15,758 nt of DNA, taken from the NCBI GenBank assembly GCA_964439955.1, contig CAYTPX010000039.1:1-15758 (forward strand), given 5' to 3'. The position numbers and the translations under genes were made by a program. The DNA is from UBA1794 sp964439955. Lineage in GTDB: Bacteria > Bacteroidota > Bacteroidia > Bacteroidales > Bacteroidaceae. The notes beneath the pieces are model-generated. The model was not told the DNA's origin and did not search any database. It saw only the letters and a program-made list of their open reading frames with translations. Positions within the stretch are counted from its first letter, which is position 1. Every line of letters starts with the position of its first letter. Shown one piece after another: positions 1 through 7,105 of this stretch.

Positions 1-70
1 TTTTTCTTTATCCCTCCACCTACTTTAAATATAAGGGCGGAAGAAAAAGATAATCTTTTTGCATGTTTTG

Positions 71-102
71 TTTGGCAGTTACGGGAAAACGTCATAAATT
101 TG
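71..102 (+). promoter_or_regulatory. Promoter of the trp operon (Bacteroidota type)
   Basis: A TTTG at 71-74 is followed after 20 bases by TAAATTTG at 95-102. This matches the Bacteroidota primary-sigma consensus TTTG-N(about 19-21)-TAnnTTTG. Transcription would then start near 107-110, about 25 bases before the leader peptide ATG at 132. It is the only full match to the consensus upstream of trpB, and its distance to the attenuator fits a leader RNA of about 165 bases. Confidence 0.75.
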
Positions 103-131
103 CCCCGGAAATCATAAGGGAACGAGTCAAA

Positions 132-188
132 ATGGCAAATCTGATGAATACATATTGGTGGCGACACTTACTACTCCAGCAGTCGTAA
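132..188 (+). CDS. trpL: trp operon leader peptide (tandem Trp codons)
   Basis: An 18-codon ORF reads MANLMNTYWWRHLLLQQS and ends in TAA. Two adjacent Trp codons (TGG TGG, 156-161) sit in the middle of a very short ORF, directly downstream of the trp promoter and upstream of an intrinsic terminator. This is the hallmark of a ribosome-stalling attenuator: when charged tRNA-Trp is scarce the ribosome pauses at residues 9-10, otherwise it reaches the stop at 186-188. The peptide itself probably has no function after translation. There is no strong Shine-Dalgarno; a purine-rich stretch (about 116-121) lies somewhat far upstream, which is usual for this phylum. It is too short for ordinary gene callers. 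The call rests on the Trp codons together with the RNA structures described separately. Confidence 0.9.
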   Translation: MANLMNTYWWRHLLLQQS

Positions 189-240
189 GGGGAGGTCGCT
201 TTTGTGTGTCCCATCAAGATTTGAAAAAGATACGAAAAGC
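155..240 (+). promoter_or_regulatory. trp attenuator: protection stem (1:2) and antiterminator (2:3)
   Basis: Two mutually exclusive stems can be drawn by hand. Stem 1:2 pairs 155-167, which contains both Trp codons, with 206-217. It has 12 pairs including one G-U, and C162 is bulged. Stem 2:3 pairs GCTTTT (198-203) with AAAAGC (235-240) and GTGTC (206-210) with GATAC (229-233), around a small internal loop. Stem 2:3 uses the first six bases of the terminator's 5' arm, so it blocks the terminator. A ribosome stalled at 156-161 would mask segment 1 and let 2:3 form, giving readthrough. A ribosome at the stop codon (186-188) would cover segment 2 and let the terminator form. The pairing is seen directly; the regulatory outcome is inferred from the E. 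coli trp model. Confidence 0.82.
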
Positions 241-272
241 CTTGCCGCACTTGCGACAAGGCTTTTTCTTTT
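235..272 (+). terminator. trp attenuator terminator (3:4)
   Basis: AAAAGCCTTG (235-244) pairs perfectly with CAAGGCTTTT (257-266). After one C/A mismatch the stem continues with CGC (246-248) and GCG (253-255) around an ACTT loop. The T-rich run at 263-272 (TTTTTCTTTT) completes an intrinsic terminator. It lies 48 bases before trpB and inside the transcript of the operon, so it is a conditional terminator and not the end of an upstream gene. Confidence 0.9.
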
Positions 273-319
273 GGCTTTGGGGGCAGGTGGGGACTGGAAG
301 GATAGGAACAAAACAAAAT

Positions 320-1552
320 ATGGAGAAAACAATGGAAAAAAGCAACCGGCCGGACGAAAACGGCTTTTACGGCGAGTATGGAGGTGCCTATGTGCCCGAA
401 ATCCTGTATGCCTGTGTCGAGAATTTGCGCTCGCGCTATCTCAAAATCTTGGAAAGCGAGTCTTTCAGGCGCGAGTACGATCGCCTGCTGCATGACTATG
501 TGGGCCGCCCCTCCCCCCTCTATTTCGCGCAGAGGCTAAGTGAAAAATACGGATGCTGCATCTATCTGAAACGTGAAGACCTCAACCATACGGGCGCACA
601 CAAGATTAACAATACCATAGGGCAGATACTTGTGGCCCGCGCCATGGGCAAAAAACGGATTATCGCCGAGACCGGGGCGGGCCAACACGGGGTGGCTACG
701 GCCACGGTATGCGCCCTCATGGACATGGAGTGTGTCGTCTATATGGGAAAAACCGATGTCGAACGCCAGCATATCAATGTGCAGAAAATGGAAATGCTGG
801 GTGCGGAAGTCCGTCCGGTCACGAGTGGGAACATGACACTCAAGGACGCAACGAACGAGGCCATCAGGGACTGGTGCTGCCATCCGGAGGATACGTTCTA
901 CATCATCGGGAGCACGGTGGGCCCGCACCCCTATCCCGATATGGTGGCGCGCCTGCAGAGCGTGATTTCCGAGGAAATCAAAAAGCAGCTTCTTGCGCAG
1001 GAAGGGCGTGACTACCCCGACTACCTCATGGCTTGCGTGGGCGGCGGGAGCAACGCGGCGGGCACCATTTATCATTATATCGATGATGAGCGGGTGAAAA
1101 TCGTATTGGCCGAGGCTGGAGGCTTGGGCATCGATTCCGGCTATACGGCGGCCACCATCCACCGTGGGCGGCTTGGCATCATTCACGGAAGCCGCACGTT
1201 AGTCATGCAGACGGAAGACGGGCAGATAACCGAGCCGTATTCCATTTCCGCCGGGCTTGACTATCCGGGCATAGGGCCGCTACATGCTTTCCTTTCGGCT
1301 TCGCACCGTGCGGAAATTCTTGCCATCAATGACGACGAAGCCATGCAGGCTGCCATGGAACTGACGCGCCTGGAGGGAATCATACCGGCCATCGAGTCGG
1401 CCCACGCCTTGGGCGCTTTGCCCAAGATCCATTTCGCCCCTTCTGACGTAGTGGTGCTCACCGTCTCCGGCCGCGGCGACAAAGACATGGAAACATTCAT
1501 ACGCTGGATGGAAGAACACCGGCGCGACAGCAAACAACACGTGGAACAATAA
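320..1552 (+). CDS. trpB: Tryptophan synthase beta subunit
   Basis: Catalyses the PLP-dependent condensation of indole with L-serine to give tryptophan, the last step of the pathway, in complex with TrpA. The product is about 410 residues, normal for the TrpB1 type. The PLP lysine is visible in HTGAHKINN (Lys95), followed by AETGAGQHG (catalytic Glu117), the phosphate-binding GGGSN loop (241-245) and the C-terminal SGRGDKD motif. The frame is open from 155, but that stretch overlaps the leader peptide and attenuator. I therefore start at ATG 320; ATG 332 is an equally possible start four codons later. It is the first gene after the attenuator and lies 11 bases before trpE. Its partner trpA is at the far end of the operon, about 4.8 kb away. 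Confidence 0.97.
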   Translation: MEKTMEKSNRPDENGFYGEYGGAYVPEILYACVENLRSRYLKILESESFRREYDRLLHDYVGRPSPLYFAQRLSEKYGCCIYLKREDLNHTGAHKINNTIGQILVARAMGKKRIIAETGAGQHGVATATVCALMDMECVVYMGKTDVERQHINVQKMEMLGAEVRPVTSGNMTLKDATNEAIRDWCCHPEDTFYIIGSTVGPHPYPDMVARLQSVISEEIKKQLLAQEGRDYPDYLMACVGGGSNAAGTIYHYIDDERVKIVLAEAGGLGIDSGYTAATIHRGRLGIIHGSRTLVMQTEDGQITEPYSISAGLDYPGIGPLHAFLSASHRAEILAINDDEAMQAAMELTRLEGIIPAIESAHALGALPKIHFAPSDVVVLTVSGRGDKDMETFIRWMEEHRRDSKQHVEQ

Positions 1553-1563
1553 AATAAAGGATA

Positions 1564-2973
1564 ATGAACACATTTCGATTTCAGGCAGTGAGCCGCCAGG
1601 TTTTGGGTGACCTCCATACGCTGGTCAGCCTCTACTTAAAAGTGAGGGACTTGTACCCGGAGTCCGTTTTGCTGGAGAGTTCGGATTTCCACTCTTCGGA
1701 GAATTCCGTTTCTTACATAGGTATTTGCCCATTGGCTTCCTTCGGGGTGAACAGCGGACGCTGTACGATGAAGTATCCCGACCGTACCGTGGAGAAAATA
1801 CCCGTGGCGGACGGTACCGATATCAGCAACGCGCTCATGCGTTTTTTGGGTACGTTGGAGGTCACAGGGGCGGGTGCGAAGTCGTGCGGACTCTTCGGTT
1901 ATACTTCTTTCAATGCTGTGCGCTACTTCGAGCATATAGAGATTGAGGACACGCATGCGGACGAGAACGATGCGCCCGAGATGCTTTACACCTTTTATAA
2001 ATACATTCTCATGCTCGACCATTTCAAGAACACGCTCACCCTGGTGGAACTTTTGGCCGAAGGCGAGGACAGCCAGATTGAAAACCTGCTGGCTATTTTG
2101 GGAAACACCAACTTCCCTTGCTACAACTTCCGGCAAGTAGGCGAGGAAACCTCCAACGTTTCCGACGAAGAATACATGGAGTATGTCCGCAAGGGTATCC
2201 GCCATTGCCAGCGGGGCGATGTCTTCCAGATAGTCCTCTCGCGCCGTTTCGTGCAGAAGTACGAGGGTGACGACTTCAAGGTGTACCGCGCTTTGCGGAG
2301 CATCAACCCTTCTCCTTATTTGTTCTACTTCGATTTCGGCGGATTCCGTATTTTCGGTTCTTCGCCTGAGACGCACTGCAAAATAGAGGGACGGCGCGCC
2401 TGTATCGACCCGATTGCCGGGACGTACCGCCGCACGGGCAACGAAGAAGAAGACCGCAAGGCTACCGAGCGGCTGTTGTATGACCCGAAAGAAAATGCCG
2501 AACACACGATGTTGGTCGATTTGGCCCGTAACGATTTGAGCAGGAATTGCGAGCAGGTGCGGGTGGACTTTTATAAAGAACCCCAGTTCTATAGCCACGT
2601 CATCCACCTTGTTTCCCGCGTTAGCGGCATACTGAAGGACGAAAGGACCAACCCCGTCAAAGTCTTTACCGACACTTTTCCGGCGGGTACGCTTTCGGGC
2701 GCGCCAAAGGTTCGGGCCATGCAGCTGATCAGCGAGATTGAAAACGTAAGCCGCGGGGCGTATGGCGGGTGTATCGGCTTCATCGGGCTGGACGGAAGCC
2801 TCAACCAGGCAATAACGATACGCAGTTTTGTCAGCCGCAACGGCGAGCTGTGGTACCAGGCGGGAGCCGGCATTGTGGCCAAGAGCCGCCCGGAAGACGA
2901 ACTGCAGGAGGTTAAAAACAAATTGGGGGCGTTGAAACGTGCCATCGAGGTCGCCTCCCAACTGAAAAATTAG
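1564..2973 (+). CDS. trpE: Anthranilate synthase component I
   Basis: Converts chorismate to anthranilate using ammonia supplied by TrpG, the committed step. The 469 residues match the usual length. Near the N-terminus LLESS (36-40) corresponds to the tryptophan feedback-binding element of TrpE proteins, which suggests allosteric inhibition in addition to attenuation. The chorismate-binding domain fills the C-terminal half: NPSPY (249-252 region), the GSSPE segment (about 265-269), IAGTYRR (284-290), ARNDLSR (321-327) and FPAGTLSGAPK (372-382). The LLESS element and the adjacent trpG favour TrpE over the paralogue PabB. It starts at ATG 1564, 11 bases after trpB, with AAAGGA just upstream acting as a possible weak ribosome-binding site. 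Confidence 0.96.
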   Translation: MNTFRFQAVSRQVLGDLHTLVSLYLKVRDLYPESVLLESSDFHSSENSVSYIGICPLASFGVNSGRCTMKYPDRTVEKIPVADGTDISNALMRFLGTLEVTGAGAKSCGLFGYTSFNAVRYFEHIEIEDTHADENDAPEMLYTFYKYILMLDHFKNTLTLVELLAEGEDSQIENLLAILGNTNFPCYNFRQVGEETSNVSDEEYMEYVRKGIRHCQRGDVFQIVLSRRFVQKYEGDDFKVYRALRSINPSPYLFYFDFGGFRIFGSSPETHCKIEGRRACIDPIAGTYRRTGNEEEDRKATERLLYDPKENAEHTMLVDLARNDLSRNCEQVRVDFYKEPQFYSHVIHLVSRVSGILKDERTNPVKVFTDTFPAGTLSGAPKVRAMQLISEIENVSRGAYGGCIGFIGLDGSLNQAITIRSFVSRNGELWYQAGAGIVAKSRPEDELQEVKNKLGALKRAIEVASQLKN

Positions 2974-3000
2974 TAGTGTACCGGATAAAGCGCAATCGAT

Positions 3001-3573
3001 ATGGGAAAAATATTATTGTTCGACAATTACGACTCGTTTACCTACAACCTTTTCCATGCGGTGAATGAACTGGGATACCATGACATCGAAGTCTATCGCA
3101 ACGACCGCATTTCGCTCGACGAGGTGGCGAAGTACGACAAAATCCTGCTTTCTCCCGGGCCGGGTATCCCGGAAGAAGCCGGCATCTTGCTCCCCCTCAT
3201 CCGGCGTTATGCCCCGCAGAAGAACATTCTGGGCGTCTGTCTGGGCGAGCAGGCCATCGGCGAGGCCTTCGGGGCACGGCTGGAGAACCTAGAGAACGTG
3301 TACCACGGCGTGCAAACTCCCATACGGGTGGTCGGCGACGACCTCCTTTTCCGGGGCGTGGACTCGCCTTTCCCGGCCGGGCGCTACCATTCGTGGGTCG
3401 TTTCCCGCGCGGACTTTCCCGGCGAATTGGAGGTGACGGCTGAGGATGGGGACGGCCAGATCATGGCCTTGCGCCATCGTTTCTACCGTGTGCGTGGCAT
3501 CCAGTTCCATCCCGAGTCGGTACTCACGCCGCAAGGCATGCTCATCATACGCAACTGGCTGGAGAGCGAATGA
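3001..3573 (+). CDS. trpG: Anthranilate synthase component II (glutamine amidotransferase)
   Basis: Class I glutamine amidotransferase that releases ammonia from glutamine and passes it to TrpE. At 190 residues it is a stand-alone TrpG with no fusion to TrpD. It begins with the typical ILLFDNYDSFTYNL and has the SPGPG loop (51-55). The catalytic triad is visible: Cys80 in GVCLGEQ, and His170 and Glu172 in QFHPES. The residue between the glycine and glutamine of the nucleophile motif is Glu, where most TrpG proteins have His. It lies 27 bases after trpE and is followed by the only large gap in the operon. A shared role in folate synthesis (as PabA) is possible, because no separate pabA is visible here. 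Confidence 0.95.
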   Translation: MGKILLFDNYDSFTYNLFHAVNELGYHDIEVYRNDRISLDEVAKYDKILLSPGPGIPEEAGILLPLIRRYAPQKNILGVCLGEQAIGEAFGARLENLENVYHGVQTPIRVVGDDLLFRGVDSPFPAGRYHSWVVSRADFPGELEVTAEDGDGQIMALRHRFYRVRGIQFHPESVLTPQGMLIIRNWLESE

Positions 3574-3777
3574 AACTTTCTCGCGGTATGGATCAAGGGC
3601 GGGGCAGGAGGCCGGGGAAATCCCTTTGCGCCTTTTGGGGATTTCCCTTGTGTCTTTCCCTGATTTGCCCTGCATCTTTTCCGCATTTCCCTTGTACCGG
3701 GTTTGCCGGTTTCTTTCCGGGCAAGGATTTTTGCCCAATGACTTTAAACGAAAACCAACTTCAAACTACAACGAGAG
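3574..3777 (+). other. Structured trpG-trpD intercistronic region
   Basis: A 204-base gap in an otherwise tightly packed operon. It contains a perfect 10-bp hairpin (GGGAAATCCC 3615-3624 with GGGATTTCCC 3638-3647), a 5-bp hairpin (ACCGG 3696-3700 with CCGGT 3706-3710) and a 6-bp hairpin (GGGCAA 3719-3724 with TTGCCC 3731-3736). The 11-base string ATTTCCCTTGT occurs twice (3641-3651 and 3685-3695). I see no TAnnTTTG promoter and no long T-tract after the main hairpin. An ORF of 75 codons (3570-3797) spans the gap, starting in the ATGA overlap with trpG and ending 20 bases inside trpD, but its product resembles nothing I recognise. An RNA processing, stability or pausing element is the simplest reading. 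Confidence 0.5.
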
Positions 3778-4773
3778 ATGAAAGACATTCTCTATAAACT
3801 GTTCGACCATCAGTTCTTGGGTCGAGGCGAAGCATGCAAGATATTGCAGGACATTGCTTCCGGACGGTATAGCAACGAGCAGGTTGCCTCTTTGATTACG
3901 GTGTTTCTCATGCGCAGCATTACGGTGGAAGAATTGCTCGGCTTCCGTGAGGCGCTCTTGGAAATGCGGGTCCCGGTACACTTGGACGAGTACAAACCCA
4001 TCGACATCGTAGGGACGGGTGGCGACGGGAAGAACACATTCAATATCTCCACGTGCGCTTGTTTCGTGGTGGCCGCGGCCGGATACCATGTGGTAAAGCA
4101 CGGCAACTATGGGGCCACGTCGGTGAGCGGTGCGAGCAACGTCATGGAGCAGCACGGCGTGAGGTTCACGAAGGACGAATCCGTCTTGCGCCGCAGCATC
4201 GAGCAAACCCGCATTGCCTACCTGCATGCACCCCTGTTCAGCCCGGCTTTGAAGGCCGTGGCCCCCATCCGAAAGGCTTTGGCCGTGCGCACGTTTTTCA
4301 ACATCTTGGGGCCTTTGGTAAATCCGGTCATGCCTGCCTATCAACTGCTTGGCGTCTATAACCTGCCGCTGCTCCGCCTCTATAGCTATACATACCAGGA
4401 AAGTGCCATGCAGTATGCCGTGGTGCACAGCTTGGACGGCTACGACGAGATTTCGCTCACCTCGACTTTCAAGGTGGTCAATACGCGCAACGAGAAAGTC
4501 TATACGCCCGAGATGATAGGTTTGCCCCGTTGCCGGGAAGCGGAACTGTACGGAGGGGAGACGCCCGAAGAGGCTGCGGCCATTTTCGACCGGGTTCTCG
4601 ACGGGACGGCCTCGGAGGCGCAGAAGAACGTGGTCATCGCGAACTCCGCTTTTGCCATACAAACCATTTGCCCGGACAAAAGTATTGCGGATTGTCTTGC
4701 AGAGGCCCGCGAGGCGCTGGAGAGCGGGCGGGCTAAAGAGACGCTGAACCGTTTCCTGGAACTGAATGCTTGA
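3778..4773 (+). CDS. trpD: Anthranilate phosphoribosyltransferase
   Basis: Transfers the phosphoribosyl group of PRPP to anthranilate. The 331-residue product matches stand-alone TrpD proteins. Family motifs are clear: the PRPP-binding GTGGDG (79-84) followed by NTFNIST, VVKHGN (105-110), and SVSGASNVMEQHG, whose segment corresponds to the anthranilate and Mg-PRPP site. The N-terminal helical part (residues 1-70) has the usual MKDILYKLFD start. ATG 3778 is chosen because homologues begin at this point; nothing upstream looks coding. The stop at 4771-4773 lies just before trpC, so the two are probably translationally coupled. Confidence 0.96.
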   Translation: MKDILYKLFDHQFLGRGEACKILQDIASGRYSNEQVASLITVFLMRSITVEELLGFREALLEMRVPVHLDEYKPIDIVGTGGDGKNTFNISTCACFVVAAAGYHVVKHGNYGATSVSGASNVMEQHGVRFTKDESVLRRSIEQTRIAYLHAPLFSPALKAVAPIRKALAVRTFFNILGPLVNPVMPAYQLLGVYNLPLLRLYSYTYQESAMQYAVVHSLDGYDEISLTSTFKVVNTRNEKVYTPEMIGLPRCREAELYGGETPEEAAAIFDRVLDGTASEAQKNVVIANSAFAIQTICPDKSIADCLAEAREALESGRAKETLNRFLELNA

Positions 4774-4784
4774 GGATAAAGCCT

Positions 4785-5591
4785 ATGGAAGACATCTTGA
4801 CGGCCATCGTGGCCCATAAATATTTGGAAGTGGCTTCCCAAAAAGAAGCCGTTGCCCCTGAGATATTGGCTGACGCCTGTGATGAGGCTCCGGCCGCCCG
4901 TTCCATGCGCGAGTCGCTGGCGCGGTCCGCTTCAGGCATTATTGCCGAGTTCAAGAGGCGCAGCCCGTCGAAAGGCTGGATCAAGCGGGATGCCGTCCCG
5001 GAGTTGGTGGTCCCGGCCTATGGGCAGGCCGGGGCGGGTGCGTTGTCCATACTGACCGATGAAAGGTTCTTCGGCGGGTCGTTGGGTGACGTGCGGGCGG
5101 CGCGTCCGCTCACGGAACTTCCGATTTTGCGGAAGGACTTCGTGGTCGATGAGTACCAGCTCCTCCAGGCACGCGCCATAGGGGCGGATGCCGTTTTGCT
5201 CATAGCTGCTTGTTTGGAGTTGGGGCAGTGCCGCCGTTTGGCGTGCCGCGCCCATGAGCTGGGCTTGGAGGTGCTGTTGGAAATCCATAGTGAGACGGAA
5301 TTGGAATACGTGGGCCCGGAGATGGACATGGTGGGCATCAACAATCGTAACCTCGGGACTTTTGTTACCGACGTGCAGAATTCTTTCCGCCTGGCCGACC
5401 GTTTGAGAACCCGTGTCGAGGCGTTGGATCGGATGCCGCTGCTGGTTTCGGAGAGCGGGTTGGCGGATGCCGCCACGGTGGGCGCTTTGCGGAAAGCGGG
5501 ATTCCGTGGCTTCCTCATCGGGGAAACCTTCATGAAGACCGATAATCCCGGGCAGAGCTTGGCCCGGTTCATAGCAGGTATCGAGGCATAA
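4785..5591 (+). CDS. trpC: Indole-3-glycerol phosphate synthase
   Basis: Closes the indole ring, converting CdRP to indole-3-glycerol phosphate. It is a TIM-barrel enzyme of about 268 residues. Motifs seen include EFKRRSPSKGW (55-65, catalytic Lys57), SILTDERFFGGS (88-99), LRKDF (115-119, catalytic Lys117), LLEIH (164-168), INNRNLGTF (185-193), SESGL and FLIGETFMK. The frame is open from a TTG at 4770 that overlaps the trpD stop. I prefer ATG 4785 because the protein then begins MEDILTAIVAHK, as related proteins do, and AGGA lies about ten bases upstream. The stop codon overlaps the trpF start by one base (TAATG). It is not fused to TrpF, unlike in E. coli. Confidence 0.95.
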   Translation: MEDILTAIVAHKYLEVASQKEAVAPEILADACDEAPAARSMRESLARSASGIIAEFKRRSPSKGWIKRDAVPELVVPAYGQAGAGALSILTDERFFGGSLGDVRAARPLTELPILRKDFVVDEYQLLQARAIGADAVLLIAACLELGQCRRLACRAHELGLEVLLEIHSETELEYVGPEMDMVGINNRNLGTFVTDVQNSFRLADRLRTRVEALDRMPLLVSESGLADAATVGALRKAGFRGFLIGETFMKTDNPGQSLARFIAGIEA

Positions 5592-6301
5592 TGGAACGGA
5601 TAAGGGGGACTTTGCAGCTGAAAGTCTGCGGGATGCGCGAGGCCGCCAACATCCGGGCGGTAGAAGAACGTTTGGTCGCTGCCTGTGATGCGGCAGGAAG
5701 CCCCGGCGTTTCGCTTTGGATGGGCTTCATCTTTTATCCCCGGTCGCCGCGTTTTGTGAAAGACGTGCCTGCCTATTTGCCGGAGAGGATGGGGCGGGTC
5801 GGCGTATTCGTGGATGCCTCCCCGGATGAAATCGCCCGCCGGGCCATGGATTTCCGCTTGGATGCCGTCCAGCTGCACGGGCATGAATCGCCGGATTTTT
5901 GCGGGGAAGTGCGGCGTGGATTGTTGCGGACGACGGGGCGGGAAGTCGCGATATTCAAGGCGTTCCCCATAGCTGCCCGGGAGGACTTGTTGGCAACGAA
6001 ACGCTACGACGGCTTCTGCGATTTGAAAATCTTCGATGCAAAATGTGCAGGATACGGTGGTTCGGGCCGAACGTTCGATTGGGAAATATTGGCGGGTTAT
6101 GCAGGGGATACCAGTTTCCTGTTGAGTGGCGGTTTGGGAATGCAATGCTTGGAGGAACTGAAGCAACTGGAGTTGCCGAAATTGGCGGGTTACGACTTGA
6201 ACAGCCGTTTTGAAACCGTCCCCGGGTTGAAAGACCCGGACTTGTTGGAGGGGTTCGTGCACGGACTCCTTCTGGGCAAAGGAAAAAGGAACTATTTATA
6301 A
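5591..6301 (+). CDS. trpF: Phosphoribosylanthranilate isomerase
   Basis: Isomerises PRA to CdRP by an Amadori rearrangement. The protein is about 236 residues, slightly longer than the usual 200-220, with the excess spread over loops (for example residues 25-40). Motifs in order: LKVCGM (10-15, general base Cys13), GFIFYPRSPRFV (45-56), VGVFVDAS (70-77), AVQLHGHES (92-100), SGRTFDWEIL (158-167, general acid Asp163) and LSGGLG (178-183). It starts at ATG 5591 using the last base of the trpC stop, so translation is probably coupled. In pathway order this enzyme acts before TrpC, although the gene follows it. Confidence 0.94.
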   Translation: MERIRGTLQLKVCGMREAANIRAVEERLVAACDAAGSPGVSLWMGFIFYPRSPRFVKDVPAYLPERMGRVGVFVDASPDEIARRAMDFRLDAVQLHGHESPDFCGEVRRGLLRTTGREVAIFKAFPIAAREDLLATKRYDGFCDLKIFDAKCAGYGGSGRTFDWEILAGYAGDTSFLLSGGLGMQCLEELKQLELPKLAGYDLNSRFETVPGLKDPDLLEGFVHGLLLGKGKRNYL

Positions 6302-6328
6302 CAACAAAAAAACATAGGGAGAAAATCC

Positions 6329-7105
6329 ATGAACAGGATAAACCAACTATTTGCTACGGGAAAGGAGAATTTACTTTCCATCTATTTTTGTGCCGGGCAT
6401 CCTACGTTGGATGGTACGTTTACTACGTTGCAAGCCTTGCAAGACCATGGGGTTGATATGGTAGAGATAGGCATTCCTTTCAGCGACCCCATGGCTGACG
6501 GGCCGGTCATACAGTCGGCTGCCACGACGGCCTTGCGCAACGGGATGACGCTCCGTGTCCTTTTCGGGCAACTTGAGGGCGTGAGGGAAAAAGGAATCGA
6601 CATGCCGCTCATCTTGATGGGTTATTTGAACCCCATCATGCAGTATGGCTTCGAAAACTTTTGCCGTGACTGCCGGAAGTGCGGTATTGACGGGGTGATT
6701 GTGCCCGACCTGCCGTTCCGGGACTACCAGGAAACCTACCGTCCTGTGGCCGAATCTTATGGCATAAGGGTCATTATGCTGATTACCCCGGAGACAAGCG
6801 AGGAAAGGATTCGCTTTATTGACGAAAACACCGACGGTTTTATCTATATGGTCTCATCTGCGGCCACAACGGGCGCACAAAAGGATTTCGAGACAAGCAA
6901 GTTGGCCTATTTCCGCCGCGTCGCCGGTATGGGGTTGCGTAACCCGCGTATGATAGGCTTCGGCATTTCGAATAAAGCGACTTTTTCTTCGGCATGTGCC
7001 TATTCACGGGGAGGAATCATCGGCAGCCGTTTTGTTACCTTGCTGGAACAGAAGTGCGATGCAGGCCGTGCCATCGAGGCTTTGCAGGAGGACTTGGCAC
7101 GGTGA
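6329..7105 (+). CDS. trpA: Tryptophan synthase alpha subunit
   Basis: Cleaves indole-3-glycerol phosphate to indole, which is channelled to TrpB. The 258-residue TIM barrel is of normal length. The active-site pair is present: Glu46 in VEIGIPFSDPMADGP and Asp57 in the same motif, with the family's 11-residue spacing. MGYLNPIMQYG, GVIVPDLPF, LITPETSEERI and VSSAATTGAQ follow as expected, and GFGISN and GGIIGSRFV form the phosphate-binding end. It starts at ATG 6329, 27 bases after trpF. Its TGA (7103-7105) overlaps a GTG that begins the following phosphatase gene. Confidence 0.96.
   Translation: MNRINQLFATGKENLLSIYFCAGHPTLDGTFTTLQALQDHGVDMVEIGIPFSDPMADGPVIQSAATTALRNGMTLRVLFGQLEGVREKGIDMPLILMGYLNPIMQYGFENFCRDCRKCGIDGVIVPDLPFRDYQETYRPVAESYGIRVIMLITPETSEERIRFIDENTDGFIYMVSSAATTGAQKDFETSKLAYFRRVAGMGLRNPRMIGFGISNKATFSSACAYSRGGIIGSRFVTLLEQKCDAGRAIEALQEDLAR

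Noticed and set aside
155..319. In-frame 55-codon N-terminal extension of trpB
   Set aside because: It overlaps the leader peptide in another frame and runs through the attenuator terminator. Known TrpB proteins begin close to ATG 320/332.
92..493. Minus-strand ORF over the trp leader
   Set aside because: It lies antisense to the attenuator and the start of trpB; its product resembles no known family and its openness is explained by the opposing sequence.
1636..2961. Long minus-strand ORF (441 codons) opposite trpE
   Set aside because: It is the mirror of a codon-biased, G+C-rich real gene. trpE carries all family motifs, and no motif is seen in the antisense product.
3614..3648. Hairpin after trpG as an intrinsic terminator
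   Set aside because: The stem is strong, but no uninterrupted T-tract follows and the trp operon clearly continues with trpD; no new promoter was seen.
4770..4784. TTG start for trpC overlapping the trpD stop
   Set aside because: It adds five residues (MRIKP) not expected in the family; ATG 4785 gives the usual N-terminus and has a purine-rich site upstream.
5018..6262. Long minus-strand ORF (414 codons) opposite trpC and trpF
   Set aside because: Both plus-strand enzymes are unmistakable. The antisense frame spans their junction and has no recognisable domain.
6994..7101. Upstream extension of the HAD phosphatase into trpA
   Set aside because: It would overlap trpA by over 100 bases. The HAD nucleophile motif sits within ten residues of GTG 7102, as is usual.
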